From Puniceicoccaceae bacterium (lineage in GTDB: Bacteria; Verrucomicrobiota; Verrucomicrobiia; Opitutales; Coraliomargaritaceae), in assembly GCA_003566795.1 (NCBI GenBank), contig PXBU01000321.1, forward strand, positions 1 through 37,159: a DNA stretch of 37,159 nt. Reading direction: 5' to 3'. The position numbers were made by a program, and so were the translations under genes. Of the stretch, positions 8,286-15,504 are shown piece after piece (positions within the stretch are counted from its first letter, which is position 1; the number at the start of each line of letters is the position of its first letter). Under the pieces are notes generated by a model. It had not been told where the DNA came from. It saw nothing but the letters and a program-made list of their open reading frames with translations, and did no database searches.

Positions 8286-10865
8286 ATGGCGACTCCAACT
8301 AAAGATTACGATTTTACGGCGATCGAGCCGAAGTGGCAGGCTTTTTGGGCCGAAAACCGGACCTACCGGGCTAAAGACTTCGAGGAAAAGCCCACCTTCT
8401 ATGTGCTGGACATGTTCCCCTATCCCTCCGCTGCGGGGCTACATATTGGCCATCCCGAAGGCTACACTGCCAGTGACGCGCTGAAGCGTTTTAAAAAGGC
8501 GCAGGGCTTCAACGTCCTGCACCCAATGGGCTGGGATGCCTTCGGTCTGCCGACGGAACAGTACGCGATTAAAACCGGCACGCATCCGGCTGTCACGACC
8601 AAAGACAACGTCGCGAGCTTCAAGCAGCAGCTTACCCGACTCGGCTTTACCTACGACTGGGAGCGCGAGGTGAACACCACCGACCCCGGCTACGTTAAGT
8701 GGACACAGTGGATCTTTAAACAACTTTTCCGCCAGGGGCTCGCCTATGTGGATGAAAAGCCGGTTTGGTTTTGTCCCGAGTTGGGCACGGTGCTGGCAAA
8801 TGAAGAAGTGCTGAATACTCCGGAGGGGCCGCGCTCCGAACGCGGCGCGTTTCCGGTCGAGCGGCGCCCGATCCGCCAGTGGGTGCTGCGGATCACAGAA
8901 TACGCCGAACGCCTGATCGCCGGCCTCAAGGATCTGGATTGGCCCGACTCGACCAAGCGCCTGCAAGAGAACTGGATCGGGCGCTCCGAGGGCGGCGAAA
9001 TCGCTTTTGACGTCGCCGGTCATGATGCGCGACTGGAAGTCTTCACCACACGCCCCGATACTCTTTATGGCGCAACTTATATGGTGATCGCACCGGAGCA
9101 CCCGATGGTCGCCACGATCACAAGTGCCGAGCAAAAAGCGGCGGTCGACTCCTATATCGAAAAGGCCAAGCGAAAGTCTGACCTGGAGCGTGCTGAACTG
9201 AGCAAGGAAAAGACCGGCGTCTGGACTGGCGCGAACGCGATCAATCCGGTCAACGGCCAGGAGATTCCCGTCTGGGTGGCGGACTACGTGTTGATGACCT
9301 ATGGCACCGGTGCGATCATGGCGGTGCCGGCTCACGACGAGCGCGACTTTGCATTTGCGAAAGAATTTGAGCTGGAAATCATTCAGGTGATCGACGACGA
9401 CGGCTCCGCCGAGAAGGACCCATCCGGCATGTTGACCGCCGCCTACACCGGACCCGGGAAACTCATCAATTCCGGGGAGCATAGTGGCTGCGACCACGAA
9501 ACGGCCAAAAACGCCATCATCGCCAAGCTCGCCGCGGAGAATCGGGGCAAGGCCACCGTCAACTTCAAATTGCGCGACTGGCTGTTCTCGCGCCAGCGTT
9601 ATTGGGGTGAGCCTTTCCCCATAGTATGGGTCAGCGAAGCGGACTACGCCAAAGCGGACGACTCCTTGAAATCGCTGGAGCGTCCGGTCTCCTGTCAGAT
9701 TGACGGCGAGACCCGGTTTGCGTTGGCACTACCTGACTCCGAGCTGCCGCTGGAACTGCCCGAGGTCGAGAGCTACACGCCCTCTCCCGACGGCCAGAGC
9801 CCGTTGTCAAAGGCTGGCGAATGGCTATGCGTTTACATCGACCCGCAAACAGGCGCGACCTCCCCAGCAGCGCGAGACGGCTGGCTGGCTGGTGCGCGTG
9901 AGACCAATACCATGCCACAGTGGGCCGGCTCCTGCTGGTATTACCTGCGTTATATCGACCCGGAAAACACAGCTGCGCTGATTGACCCGGATAAAGCAAA
10001 ATACTGGGGCATGCCCGACCTCTACATCGGCGGTGCGGAACACGCTGTGCTTCACTTACTCTACGCCCGCTTCTGGCACCACGTGCTCTACGACCTGGGT
10101 GTCGTGAGTGACCCTGAGCCCTTCAAGCAGTTATTTCACCAGGGCATCATCCTGGGCGAGGACGGCGAGAAGATGTCCAAGAGCCGCGGCAACGTGGTCA
10201 ATCCAGACACCATCATCGAAGGTTACGGTGCCGACGCGCTGCGACTTTACCTGATGTTCCTCGGCCCACTCGAAGCCATGAAGCCATGGAACACACAGGG
10301 AATCGAAGGCATCGCGCGCTTCCTGCGCAAGATCTGGCGCCTGGTCGTCGATGAAAATGGCGGCCTGCACAGCAGGGTTGGCGCGACGGAAAAACTGGAT
10401 GAAGCCAGCGAGCGCGTGTTGCATGTCACGATCAAAAAGGTGACGGAGGACTACGACTCGCTCGGCTTCAACACCGCAATTTCGCAAATGATGATCTGCA
10501 CCAACCAGCTGGCGAAGGCAGACGCCCTGACGCGCGAATCCATCGAGACAGTCCTCAAATTAGTCGCGCCTCTGGCACCCCATCTGGCAGAAGAGCTGTG
10601 GCAGCGCTTGGGCCATAACAACAGCATCGTGGAGGCGGGTTGGCCTAAGTATGACGAAAGTAAATTGGTGAAAGACCGGGTCAAAATCATCTTCCAGGTA
10701 AACGGTAAATACCGTGGTGATACCGAGCTGCCTGCCGACCACAGCAAGGACGAGGCAATCGCGGCGGCCAAAGCCTGTGAGCGCGTGCAGAGCTTTATCG
10801 AGGGCAAAACCATCAAGAAGGAAATTTACGTGCCTGGAAAGATCGTCAATATTGTCGCGGTTTAA
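8286..10865 (+). CDS. leuS: Leucyl-tRNA synthetase
   Basis: An 859-residue class I aminoacyl-tRNA synthetase charging tRNA-Leu. The HIGH motif is at residues 53-56 (FPYPSAAGLHIGHPEGY) and KMSKS at 629-633 (GEKMSKSRGNVVNPD). The editing (CP1) domain includes TTRPDTLYGATY and MAVPAHDERDF, so post-transfer proofreading should be intact. The tryptophan-rich GSCWYYLRYIDP block and the C-terminal domain are also present. The ATG at 8286 was chosen; an in-frame TTG at 8256 would add ten residues that do not resemble the family. The gene begins a tight co-directional run with a FecR-like gene (2-bp gap) and lpxI, so its transcript probably continues through all three. Confidence 0.97.
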   Translation: MATPTKDYDFTAIEPKWQAFWAENRTYRAKDFEEKPTFYVLDMFPYPSAAGLHIGHPEGYTASDALKRFKKAQGFNVLHPMGWDAFGLPTEQYAIKTGTHPAVTTKDNVASFKQQLTRLGFTYDWEREVNTTDPGYVKWTQWIFKQLFRQGLAYVDEKPVWFCPELGTVLANEEVLNTPEGPRSERGAFPVERRPIRQWVLRITEYAERLIAGLKDLDWPDSTKRLQENWIGRSEGGEIAFDVAGHDARLEVFTTRPDTLYGATYMVIAPEHPMVATITSAEQKAAVDSYIEKAKRKSDLERAELSKEKTGVWTGANAINPVNGQEIPVWVADYVLMTYGTGAIMAVPAHDERDFAFAKEFELEIIQVIDDDGSAEKDPSGMLTAAYTGPGKLINSGEHSGCDHETAKNAIIAKLAAENRGKATVNFKLRDWLFSRQRYWGEPFPIVWVSEADYAKADDSLKSLERPVSCQIDGETRFALALPDSELPLELPEVESYTPSPDGQSPLSKAGEWLCVYIDPQTGATSPAARDGWLAGARETNTMPQWAGSCWYYLRYIDPENTAALIDPDKAKYWGMPDLYIGGAEHAVLHLLYARFWHHVLYDLGVVSDPEPFKQLFHQGIILGEDGEKMSKSRGNVVNPDTIIEGYGADALRLYLMFLGPLEAMKPWNTQGIEGIARFLRKIWRLVVDENGGLHSRVGATEKLDEASERVLHVTIKKVTEDYDSLGFNTAISQMMICTNQLAKADALTRESIETVLKLVAPLAPHLAEELWQRLGHNNSIVEAGWPKYDESKLVKDRVKIIFQVNGKYRGDTELPADHSKDEAIAAAKACERVQSFIEGKTIKKEIYVPGKIVNIVAV

Positions 10866-10867
10866 GC

Positions 10868-11689
10868 ATGATCGTCCGCTACCGCAACTTCCTCCTTCTC
10901 AACTGCGCTCTAATAAGTGCGGCTCATTCACTGGCCGGAGCCTCCCTCCAGAATGGCTTACCAGACGGCATCGCCTTGGTCACCTCCCGCCAGGGTAGCG
11001 TGACTCTTTCCGCCCCGGATGGGAGAATCCGCGAGCCCGAGTTGCATGCAGTAGAGGTGCTATCAGGCGTAAAGGTTACCAGTGGAAGTGCTGGCTCGAT
11101 CTTTTTCTCCTTGTCCAATGGAGTTGGCTTGGGTCTGCATGGGGAGGCACAGTTACGTTTTGAGAGCTATCAACAGGACCCGGTCCCAGCCGGACGGGAA
11201 AGTATCGATTACGAGCCGACACGCTCACGACTGGTGGTGCAGCTACTGCAAGGAACTCTCTTATTCTCTGCCGAGCACATCTCGCCGCTCTCAGAGGTAG
11301 TGATCAAGCTGCCCCACGGACAAATCCAGATTCACCGTGCATCCGGTAAGGTGCTGCTTAATGATAGCGATGCACAGATTAGCATCCTTAGCGGAATCGT
11401 CGCTTACGATTATCCAAATACTGAGGTGCAGACGTTCATCAACGGCCCGAACCAAGTGCGCATCAGTGCCCAAAGCGCGCGGGAAGGACGTTTTGCTGAA
11501 TCCCAGCAGATCGGGACGGATCCTTCCAGCGAGGATGTGCGCCAGCTTGTCCGTGCGGCCAGGCATGCACGCGAGCGCGTCATTTTTAAAGTTTCGGCCA
11601 CCGATCCCTCACGACTCCAACCGGTGCTCGTCGCCAAACCCGCAGCCTTGCAAAAGCCCACGCCACGGCCCTATCGTTACCTGGACTAA
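10868..11689 (+). CDS. Secreted FecR-domain-like protein
   Basis: A 273-residue protein beginning two bases after the leuS stop and ending directly before lpxI. The first 24 residues form a likely Sec signal peptide (hydrophobic run FLLLNCALISAAHSLAG). The next ~130 residues resemble a FecR-type beta-rich domain: GSVTLSAPDG, then GVKVTSGSAGSIFFSLSNGVGLGL, then LLQGTLLF. FecR domains in iron sensing sit in the periplasm, but here there is no sigma factor or TonB receptor nearby and no membrane helix after the signal. A transport-sensing role is therefore not supported. The C-terminal third is charged and proline-rich near the end (KPTPRPYRYLD). The function is unknown; the fold assignment is tentative. 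Confidence 0.75.
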   Translation: MIVRYRNFLLLNCALISAAHSLAGASLQNGLPDGIALVTSRQGSVTLSAPDGRIREPELHAVEVLSGVKVTSGSAGSIFFSLSNGVGLGLHGEAQLRFESYQQDPVPAGRESIDYEPTRSRLVVQLLQGTLLFSAEHISPLSEVVIKLPHGQIQIHRASGKVLLNDSDAQISILSGIVAYDYPNTEVQTFINGPNQVRISAQSAREGRFAESQQIGTDPSSEDVRQLVRAARHARERVIFKVSATDPSRLQPVLVAKPAALQKPTPRPYRYLD

Positions 11690-12559
11690 ATGGCTGCAAA
11701 ACCTTCCATCTATCTGCCAGACGACTTCGAGGCACGCCCCATCGGCCTGATTGCAGGCAAGGGGCACTACCCTGCGATCATAGCTGAGCGCATCCGGCAG
11801 GCGGGGCTGCCCTTGCGCCTGATCTCTTTTTACGGAGAAACCAGCGAGGAGCTGGGCGCAAGCTTGCCGCCGGAGCATCAGCGCCAAGTTAAAGTCGGTC
11901 AGTTGGGCAAGTTATTGAAGTCCTTAAAACAGATGAAATGTGGCTATGCCTTGATGGCTGGGCAACTCACTCCGAAACGACTCTTCCATGGCCTGCACCC
12001 CGACCTCAAGGCACTCAAGATTCTCAACAGCTTGAAACTGGTCAATGCAGAGACGGTTTTCGGAGCTATTGCCACGGAGATCAGTGCGCTGGGCATTGAA
12101 GTTTTGGACGCCCGCAGCTTTTTGGACGATCAACTGGCCAGCGAAGGGATGATGACATTAGGCCGGTTGAAAGTCCGCGGCGACGACGTCCGGCATGGCA
12201 TCCGAATCGCCAAAGGCATCAGCGACTTGGACATCGGTCAGGGCTGTGTGGTACGTAAGGGCACGGTACTCGCCGTCGAGGCCTACGAAGGCACCGACCG
12301 GATGCTGGAGCGCGCCGGAACTTTCAAGACAGACGGCTTGATCTTTGTCAAAACCGTCAAGCGGAACCAGGACTACCGTTTTGATGTGCCGGTCTTCGGT
12401 GAACGCACGCTCGACGTCATGCATCAGAGCGGCATCCGTACTGCAGCACTGGAAGTCGAGCGGGTCATCATGCTGGAAAAGGAGCGGCTGCTGGCTAAAG
12501 CCAAAAAATTGAAAATCGAGCTAGTGGGCTTTTCGGATGGCCAGATGGGACACTATTGA
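11690..12559 (+). CDS. lpxI: UDP-2,3-diacylglucosamine pyrophosphatase LpxI
   Basis: A 289-residue protein of the LpxI family (formerly DUF1009). LpxI hydrolyses UDP-2,3-diacylglucosamine to lipid X and UMP, the fourth step of lipid A synthesis, at the inner face of the cytoplasmic membrane. Family signatures are IGLIAGKGHYP (N-terminal), GQLTPKRLF, VFGAIATEI, the FLDDQLASEGMMTLGRL block, and the C-terminal AVEAYEGTDRMLERAG and KTVKRNQDYRFDVPVFG. Length agrees with the family. The gene abuts the FecR-like gene with no gap, which implies translational coupling with it. Its presence implies an LPS-bearing outer membrane in the source organism. lpxA, lpxB and lpxD, often linked to this step, are not in the window. 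Confidence 0.95.
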   Translation: MAAKPSIYLPDDFEARPIGLIAGKGHYPAIIAERIRQAGLPLRLISFYGETSEELGASLPPEHQRQVKVGQLGKLLKSLKQMKCGYALMAGQLTPKRLFHGLHPDLKALKILNSLKLVNAETVFGAIATEISALGIEVLDARSFLDDQLASEGMMTLGRLKVRGDDVRHGIRIAKGISDLDIGQGCVVRKGTVLAVEAYEGTDRMLERAGTFKTDGLIFVKTVKRNQDYRFDVPVFGERTLDVMHQSGIRTAALEVERVIMLEKERLLAKAKKLKIELVGFSDGQMGHY

Positions 12560-12564
12560 GTTTT

Positions 12565-12590
12565 GGGAGGGTCTCCGTCTGGACCCTCCC
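12565..12590. terminator. Strong hairpin after lpxI, candidate terminator
   Basis: GGGAGGGTC (12565-12573) pairs perfectly with GACCCTCCC (12582-12590) across an 8-nt loop. It starts six bases after the lpxI stop and lies between lpxI (plus) and the convergent membrane-protein gene (minus). No immediate U-tract follows; the nearest T-run on the plus strand is about 28 bp further on (near 12618). It is a likely end-of-operon structure rather than a textbook intrinsic terminator. Confidence 0.55.
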
Positions 12591-12633
12591 GATCAAACCG
12601 ATATCGGTAAGGGCAAGCTTTTTTGATTTTGTG

Positions 12634-13143
12634 TTACGCGTCTTTCTCCGCACCCGACCTGCTGTGGCGGGAAGCTTCCGCCTGCAAGGCAATATCCGGA
12701 ATATCGATCACCGCATGTGCCAGCAGGCGCAGTGCGAACACGATCACTGCAAAGGTCGCTGCCTGCAGAATGGCGACCAGTGCCGCCGATGGATTTGTAT
12801 AGTAGACCAGCTTAATCACCGCCGCCAGAACAGTGAGGCCAATAGCCACCCACGCGAGAACATCGACGGTCGTACGCACTTCAGCGTAGGCGGAATCGTT
12901 GCGCACCTCCGCACGCAATTTTGACGGGTGGTTACGGCCACCGCCACCGTATGCCGAACCGCTCCGGGATGGACTTTTAGCTCGTCGGGATGAATCCACT
13001 GTTTTTGTCGAAGTCACCTCCTTCACTCGCTCCCTCGAACTGCAGTAGGCCGAGTAGGCTTTTTGCCACTGACGCTGGGTAAACTTGCGTGCAGAAGGAT
13101 CTATCTTCTCACGCGAGGCTTTAAATGTATCGAAATCGTCCAT
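12634..13143 (-). CDS. Hypothetical protein with two predicted membrane helices
   Basis: A 169-residue protein not recognised as a known family. The N-terminal ~80 residues are hydrophilic and basic, with a KFTQRQWQKAYSAYCSSR segment and a low-complexity Ser/Arg/Gly stretch (SRRAKSPSRSGSAYGGGGR). Two hydrophobic segments follow: VLAWVAIGLTVLAAVIKLVYY and ALVAILQAATFAVIVFALRLL, separated by a short loop. The tail is short and charged. The arrangement suggests a cytoplasmic basic domain tethered to the membrane by a helical hairpin. The ATG at 13143 (MDDFDTF) was chosen; an in-frame TTG at 13170 would add nine residues. It sits alone between convergent lpxI and the RAYT gene. No function is proposed. 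Confidence 0.7.
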   Translation of the reverse strand: MDDFDTFKASREKIDPSARKFTQRQWQKAYSAYCSSRERVKEVTSTKTVDSSRRAKSPSRSGSAYGGGGRNHPSKLRAEVRNDSAYAEVRTTVDVLAWVAIGLTVLAAVIKLVYYTNPSAALVAILQAATFAVIVFALRLLAHAVIDIPDIALQAEASRHSRSGAEKDA

Positions 13144-13231
13144 ATTTGTAGCGTTGTTCCACTCCAGCAATTTTCTAGGGCCACGTCAACCGGAAGCTGC
13201 CGCACCTGCGACACTACCGTAAAAAATAGCT

Positions 13232-14275
13232 TTACTCAAACACCCGTCGACGCAGCCCGTTAATCGTCGCCAGCCCCTGCCAATCGGCCCCGCACATCGA
13301 ATGCACCTTCGGCGGATACTTCCGCCCCTTCTCCCGCTGCCAAGACTCCACAAAGCCCCGCACAAATTCCTGACTACCCAAAATCGCCCCATCAGTAAAA
13401 TAGCGCACCCGGCAGCGCAGCACCGTCGTCCGCGGCAACAGCGCCTTTTCCTGCTCCAGCACTTTCAAAGCTTTCACCCGCTCCGCTTCCGAGAGCCCCG
13501 GTTGCCCCGCCCGCTTGCCAAAAATCAACTCCCGGTGCATCCGCAAAGCATCCGCCACCGACACCTGCTGCGCCCGCTCCGATCCATCCGCATACGCCCC
13601 CCAGATCACGCGAATCCCTCGCCGCGCCGCTTGCCCTGCCTGTCTGCCGGAGCCCTGACGCAGGGGGGTGCCAGCCACCGCCTCCGCATAACCACAGAAG
13701 CGGTAATCGATTGGGTCATCCACCAGCCCCGCCCGCACCGAATTCAGGTCAATATAAGCCGCCATCGTCTGCAAAGGATTCCCCTCACCCTGCACCAGCA
13801 CGCTCTTGAAGCGCTCCGCCCACAACGTCCCAAAACGCTCATGCGAGCGGTTAAACCAAACCGAAAAGCGCTGCTTTAGTGTCTTCATAAACTCCGAAAC
13901 ATCCCCCATCCGCGCCAACAGCCGCCGACGAATCGCCTCCGCCTCCTCGCCACCCTCGGACAGATGCTTCTCCATCACCTCAATTTTCGCCGTCTGGTAT
14001 TTCGTAGGCTTGGGATACAGCACCCGATAGCGCCTTAGCAGTTCCCCATCCGAGACCTCCCCCGCCTCCGGCACCCGCAGCAGCACATGAAAGTGGTTCG
14101 CCATCACGCAGTAGGTCAGCACCTGCACCCCACAGAAATCAGCCACCTGCCAGATCATCTTACGCAGCACCTCCTTCTCACGATCCTCAAACAAACGCTC
14201 ACCATTCACCGTACGAGTCATCACATGGTAGCAGGCCTCTCTCCCCCCTATTACTTTTAAGCGACGCGTTCTCAT
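13232..14275 (-). CDS. REP-associated tyrosine transposase-like protein (RAYT, Y1 HUH family)
   Basis: A 347-residue member of the IS200/IS605-like Y1 transposase superfamily, of the single-copy RAYT kind. The N-terminus GGREACYHVMTRTVNGERLF and the HUH motif NHFHVLL (His61 and His63) are clear, followed by the conserved AAYIDLNSVRAGL (about residues 172-184). RAYTs process REP hairpins carrying a GTAG/GGAG tetranucleotide. Two oddities are visible. Residues 203-215 (TPLRQGSGRQAGQ) are encoded by an in-frame palindromic insertion. The position that aligns by eye with the catalytic Tyr of E. coli TnpA-REP is Phe156 (LWAERFKSVLV). No IS terminal repeats or accessory tnpB are next to it, as expected for a domesticated RAYT. 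Confidence 0.88.
   Translation of the reverse strand: MRTRRLKVIGGREACYHVMTRTVNGERLFEDREKEVLRKMIWQVADFCGVQVLTYCVMANHFHVLLRVPEAGEVSDGELLRRYRVLYPKPTKYQTAKIEVMEKHLSEGGEEAEAIRRRLLARMGDVSEFMKTLKQRFSVWFNRSHERFGTLWAERFKSVLVQGEGNPLQTMAAYIDLNSVRAGLVDDPIDYRFCGYAEAVAGTPLRQGSGRQAGQAARRGIRVIWGAYADGSERAQQVSVADALRMHRELIFGKRAGQPGLSEAERVKALKVLEQEKALLPRTTVLRCRVRYFTDGAILGSQEFVRGFVESWQREKGRKYPPKVHSMCGADWQGLATINGLRRRVFE
13631..13669 (-). repeat. REP-like palindrome inserted in frame in the RAYT gene
   Basis: CCCTGC (13634-13639) pairs with GCAGGG (13660-13665), and GTC (13642-13644) with GAC (13657-13659). This gives a 9-bp stem with a 2-nt bulge (13640-13641) and a 12-nt loop: the bulged imperfect palindrome typical of REP elements. 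The segment is a multiple of three and encodes TPLRQGSGRQAGQ. A related core is at 33666-33683. Confidence 0.6.
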
Positions 14276-14315
14276 TATTTTCGAACTATTATGACTCGTC
14301 TTGTGCGCACCAGAT

Positions 14316-14345
14316 GGGACATGTCAATATTTTTTTGCCTGTCCC
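14316..14345. repeat. Inverted repeat upstream of the RAYT gene
   Basis: GGGACA (14316-14321) and TGTCCC (14340-14345) form a 6-bp stem around an 18-nt AT-rich loop. It lies 40 bp upstream of the RAYT start. It could be a recognition hairpin for the transposase or an operator; its left arm overlaps the self-complementary octamer GACATGTC (14318-14325). It also abuts the best -10 candidate for uppP. Confidence 0.45.
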
Positions 14346-14351
14346 TATAAT
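14323..14351 (+). promoter_or_regulatory. Candidate uppP promoter
   Basis: A perfect TATAAT is at 14346-14351 within an AT-rich tract, 91 bp before the uppP ATG. The matching -35 is poor (GTCAAT at 14323-14328, 17-bp spacing). The -10 is convincing by sequence; the -35 is not. Confidence 0.3.
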
Positions 14352-14442
14352 ATATATTTTCTTTAATGTAGTCGGCCCCGATTTTAGCGGAGCGGAATTA
14401 CAGCTTGCACCAGTGAAAGCCGGGGCATTTGATGCGGCTCAT

Positions 14443-15261
14443 ATGACTATTTGGGAAGCAATCATCCTCGGTCTAGTGCAGGGCATTACGGAGTTTTTGC
14501 CGATCTCCAGCACCGCTCATCTGATCATTTCGGCTCACTTAATGAACCTGCACTTTCCGGGTCTGGGGATGGAGATCCTGCTGCACCTTGCCTCGGTACT
14601 CGCGGTCACCCTCTATTTCCGGAAAGATTTGTGGCGAATTGCGCTCGGGGCACTGGGCTTTCTACGGGAGCGTTCTCCGGCAAACCGCAGCAGCTTTTTT
14701 ATCTGTATTTACCTGGGGGTGGCAACTGTCGTCACGGCTGTCCTGGGTATAATTGCCACCAATGTATTGGGTGACACGATCCGTTCGCCCAAATTGATGG
14801 GCGTCGGCCTGCTGTTTACCGCATTTTTCCTGATCGCGATTGAACGCTTCCACCACTATGGAAAACGCGGGGAAGAAGCCATGACCTGGCTCGACTCGGT
14901 GCTGGTCGGGGTCGGCCAGGCGGTGGCAGTGCTACCGGGTATCTCCCGCTCCGGCTCCACCTTGATCACCGCACTTTATCTGGGACTCGAACGTGAGACC
15001 GCCGTGCGTTTCTCGTTCCTGCTCGCCATCCCGGTGATTCTCGGCTCATCGGTCCTCGCGATTAAAGACATCCAGGGCGGTATGCTCAGCGACGTTGGGA
15101 TGTTGCCGTTGCTGGTAGCTTTTGTCATAACCTTTTTCGCGTCTCTGGCGGGCATCTTTTGGTTGATCTCCTTTCTACGCAGCGGTCGGTTGCTGTATTT
15201 TGCGATCTATTGCATCATCGTCGGTATCTTTTGCCTGACCATGCTGACACCTGCGGATTGA
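14443..15261 (+). CDS. uppP: Undecaprenyl-diphosphate phosphatase
   Basis: A 272-residue polytopic inner-membrane enzyme that dephosphorylates undecaprenyl diphosphate to recycle the lipid carrier for peptidoglycan and O-antigen synthesis. Both signature loops are present: GITEFLPISSTAHL near residue 14 with the catalytic Glu, and PGISRSGSTL with the catalytic Arg/Ser. About eight hydrophobic segments are visible. The ATG at 14443 (MTIWEAIILGLVQG) gives the usual family length. An upstream in-frame ATG at 14314 would begin inside the GGGACA inverted repeat and add 43 residues unlike the family. UppP overproduction gives bacitracin resistance in other bacteria. It is a single-gene unit between the RAYT and the sulfatase. 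Confidence 0.95.
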   Translation: MTIWEAIILGLVQGITEFLPISSTAHLIISAHLMNLHFPGLGMEILLHLASVLAVTLYFRKDLWRIALGALGFLRERSPANRSSFFICIYLGVATVVTAVLGIIATNVLGDTIRSPKLMGVGLLFTAFFLIAIERFHHYGKRGEEAMTWLDSVLVGVGQAVAVLPGISRSGSTLITALYLGLERETAVRFSFLLAIPVILGSSVLAIKDIQGGMLSDVGMLPLLVAFVITFFASLAGIFWLISFLRSGRLLYFAIYCIIVGIFCLTMLTPAD

Positions 15262-15337
15262 TGACCAAATAGTTATGCAATTTCATGCTTCGACAAACCG
15301 ACGATTAAAAATTTCCTGAAAAGCGTTGAACGGCAAT

Positions 15338-15372
15338 ATCTGGCTTCTGTTCTCTGACCTCCGACTTCTGAA
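15338..15372 (+). repeat. Degenerate heptanucleotide tandem array A (5 units)
   Basis: Five consecutive 7-nt units fit YTCTGAC/HTCNNNC, for example CTCTGAC at 15352-15358 and CTCCGAC at 15359-15365. T at unit position 2 and C at position 3 are invariant. The array is in the 243-bp gap between uppP and the sulfatase gene. The rest of that gap shows only AT-rich sequence and a promoter candidate. Confidence 0.55.
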
Positions 15373-15463
15373 TGTGTGATTATAAGCCGCGTTTACCCCG
15401 CGCGAAAAATTGCCCCCACTCCAAGCAGAGCTTTGCCGCCGAGGCTTGACCTTAATAGTCCGG

Positions 15464-15493
15464 TTGATTTCATACTGAAAAAATAGCTATAAC
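15464..15493 (+). promoter_or_regulatory. Candidate sulfatase promoter
   Basis: TTGATT (15464-15469) and TATAAC (15488-15493) are separated by 18 bp. The predicted transcription start would be only about five bases before the ATG at 15505, implying a nearly leaderless mRNA. No Shine-Dalgarno sequence is present before the ATG, which is consistent with that. Sequence-only prediction. Confidence 0.35.
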
Positions 15494-15504
15494 ATACTGT
15501 AAAT

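Noticed and set aside
13232..14345. Complete insertion sequence around the RAYT gene
   Set aside because: No matching subterminal hairpins at both ends, no tnpB and no duplication; the single upstream inverted repeat is not enough to define an IS.
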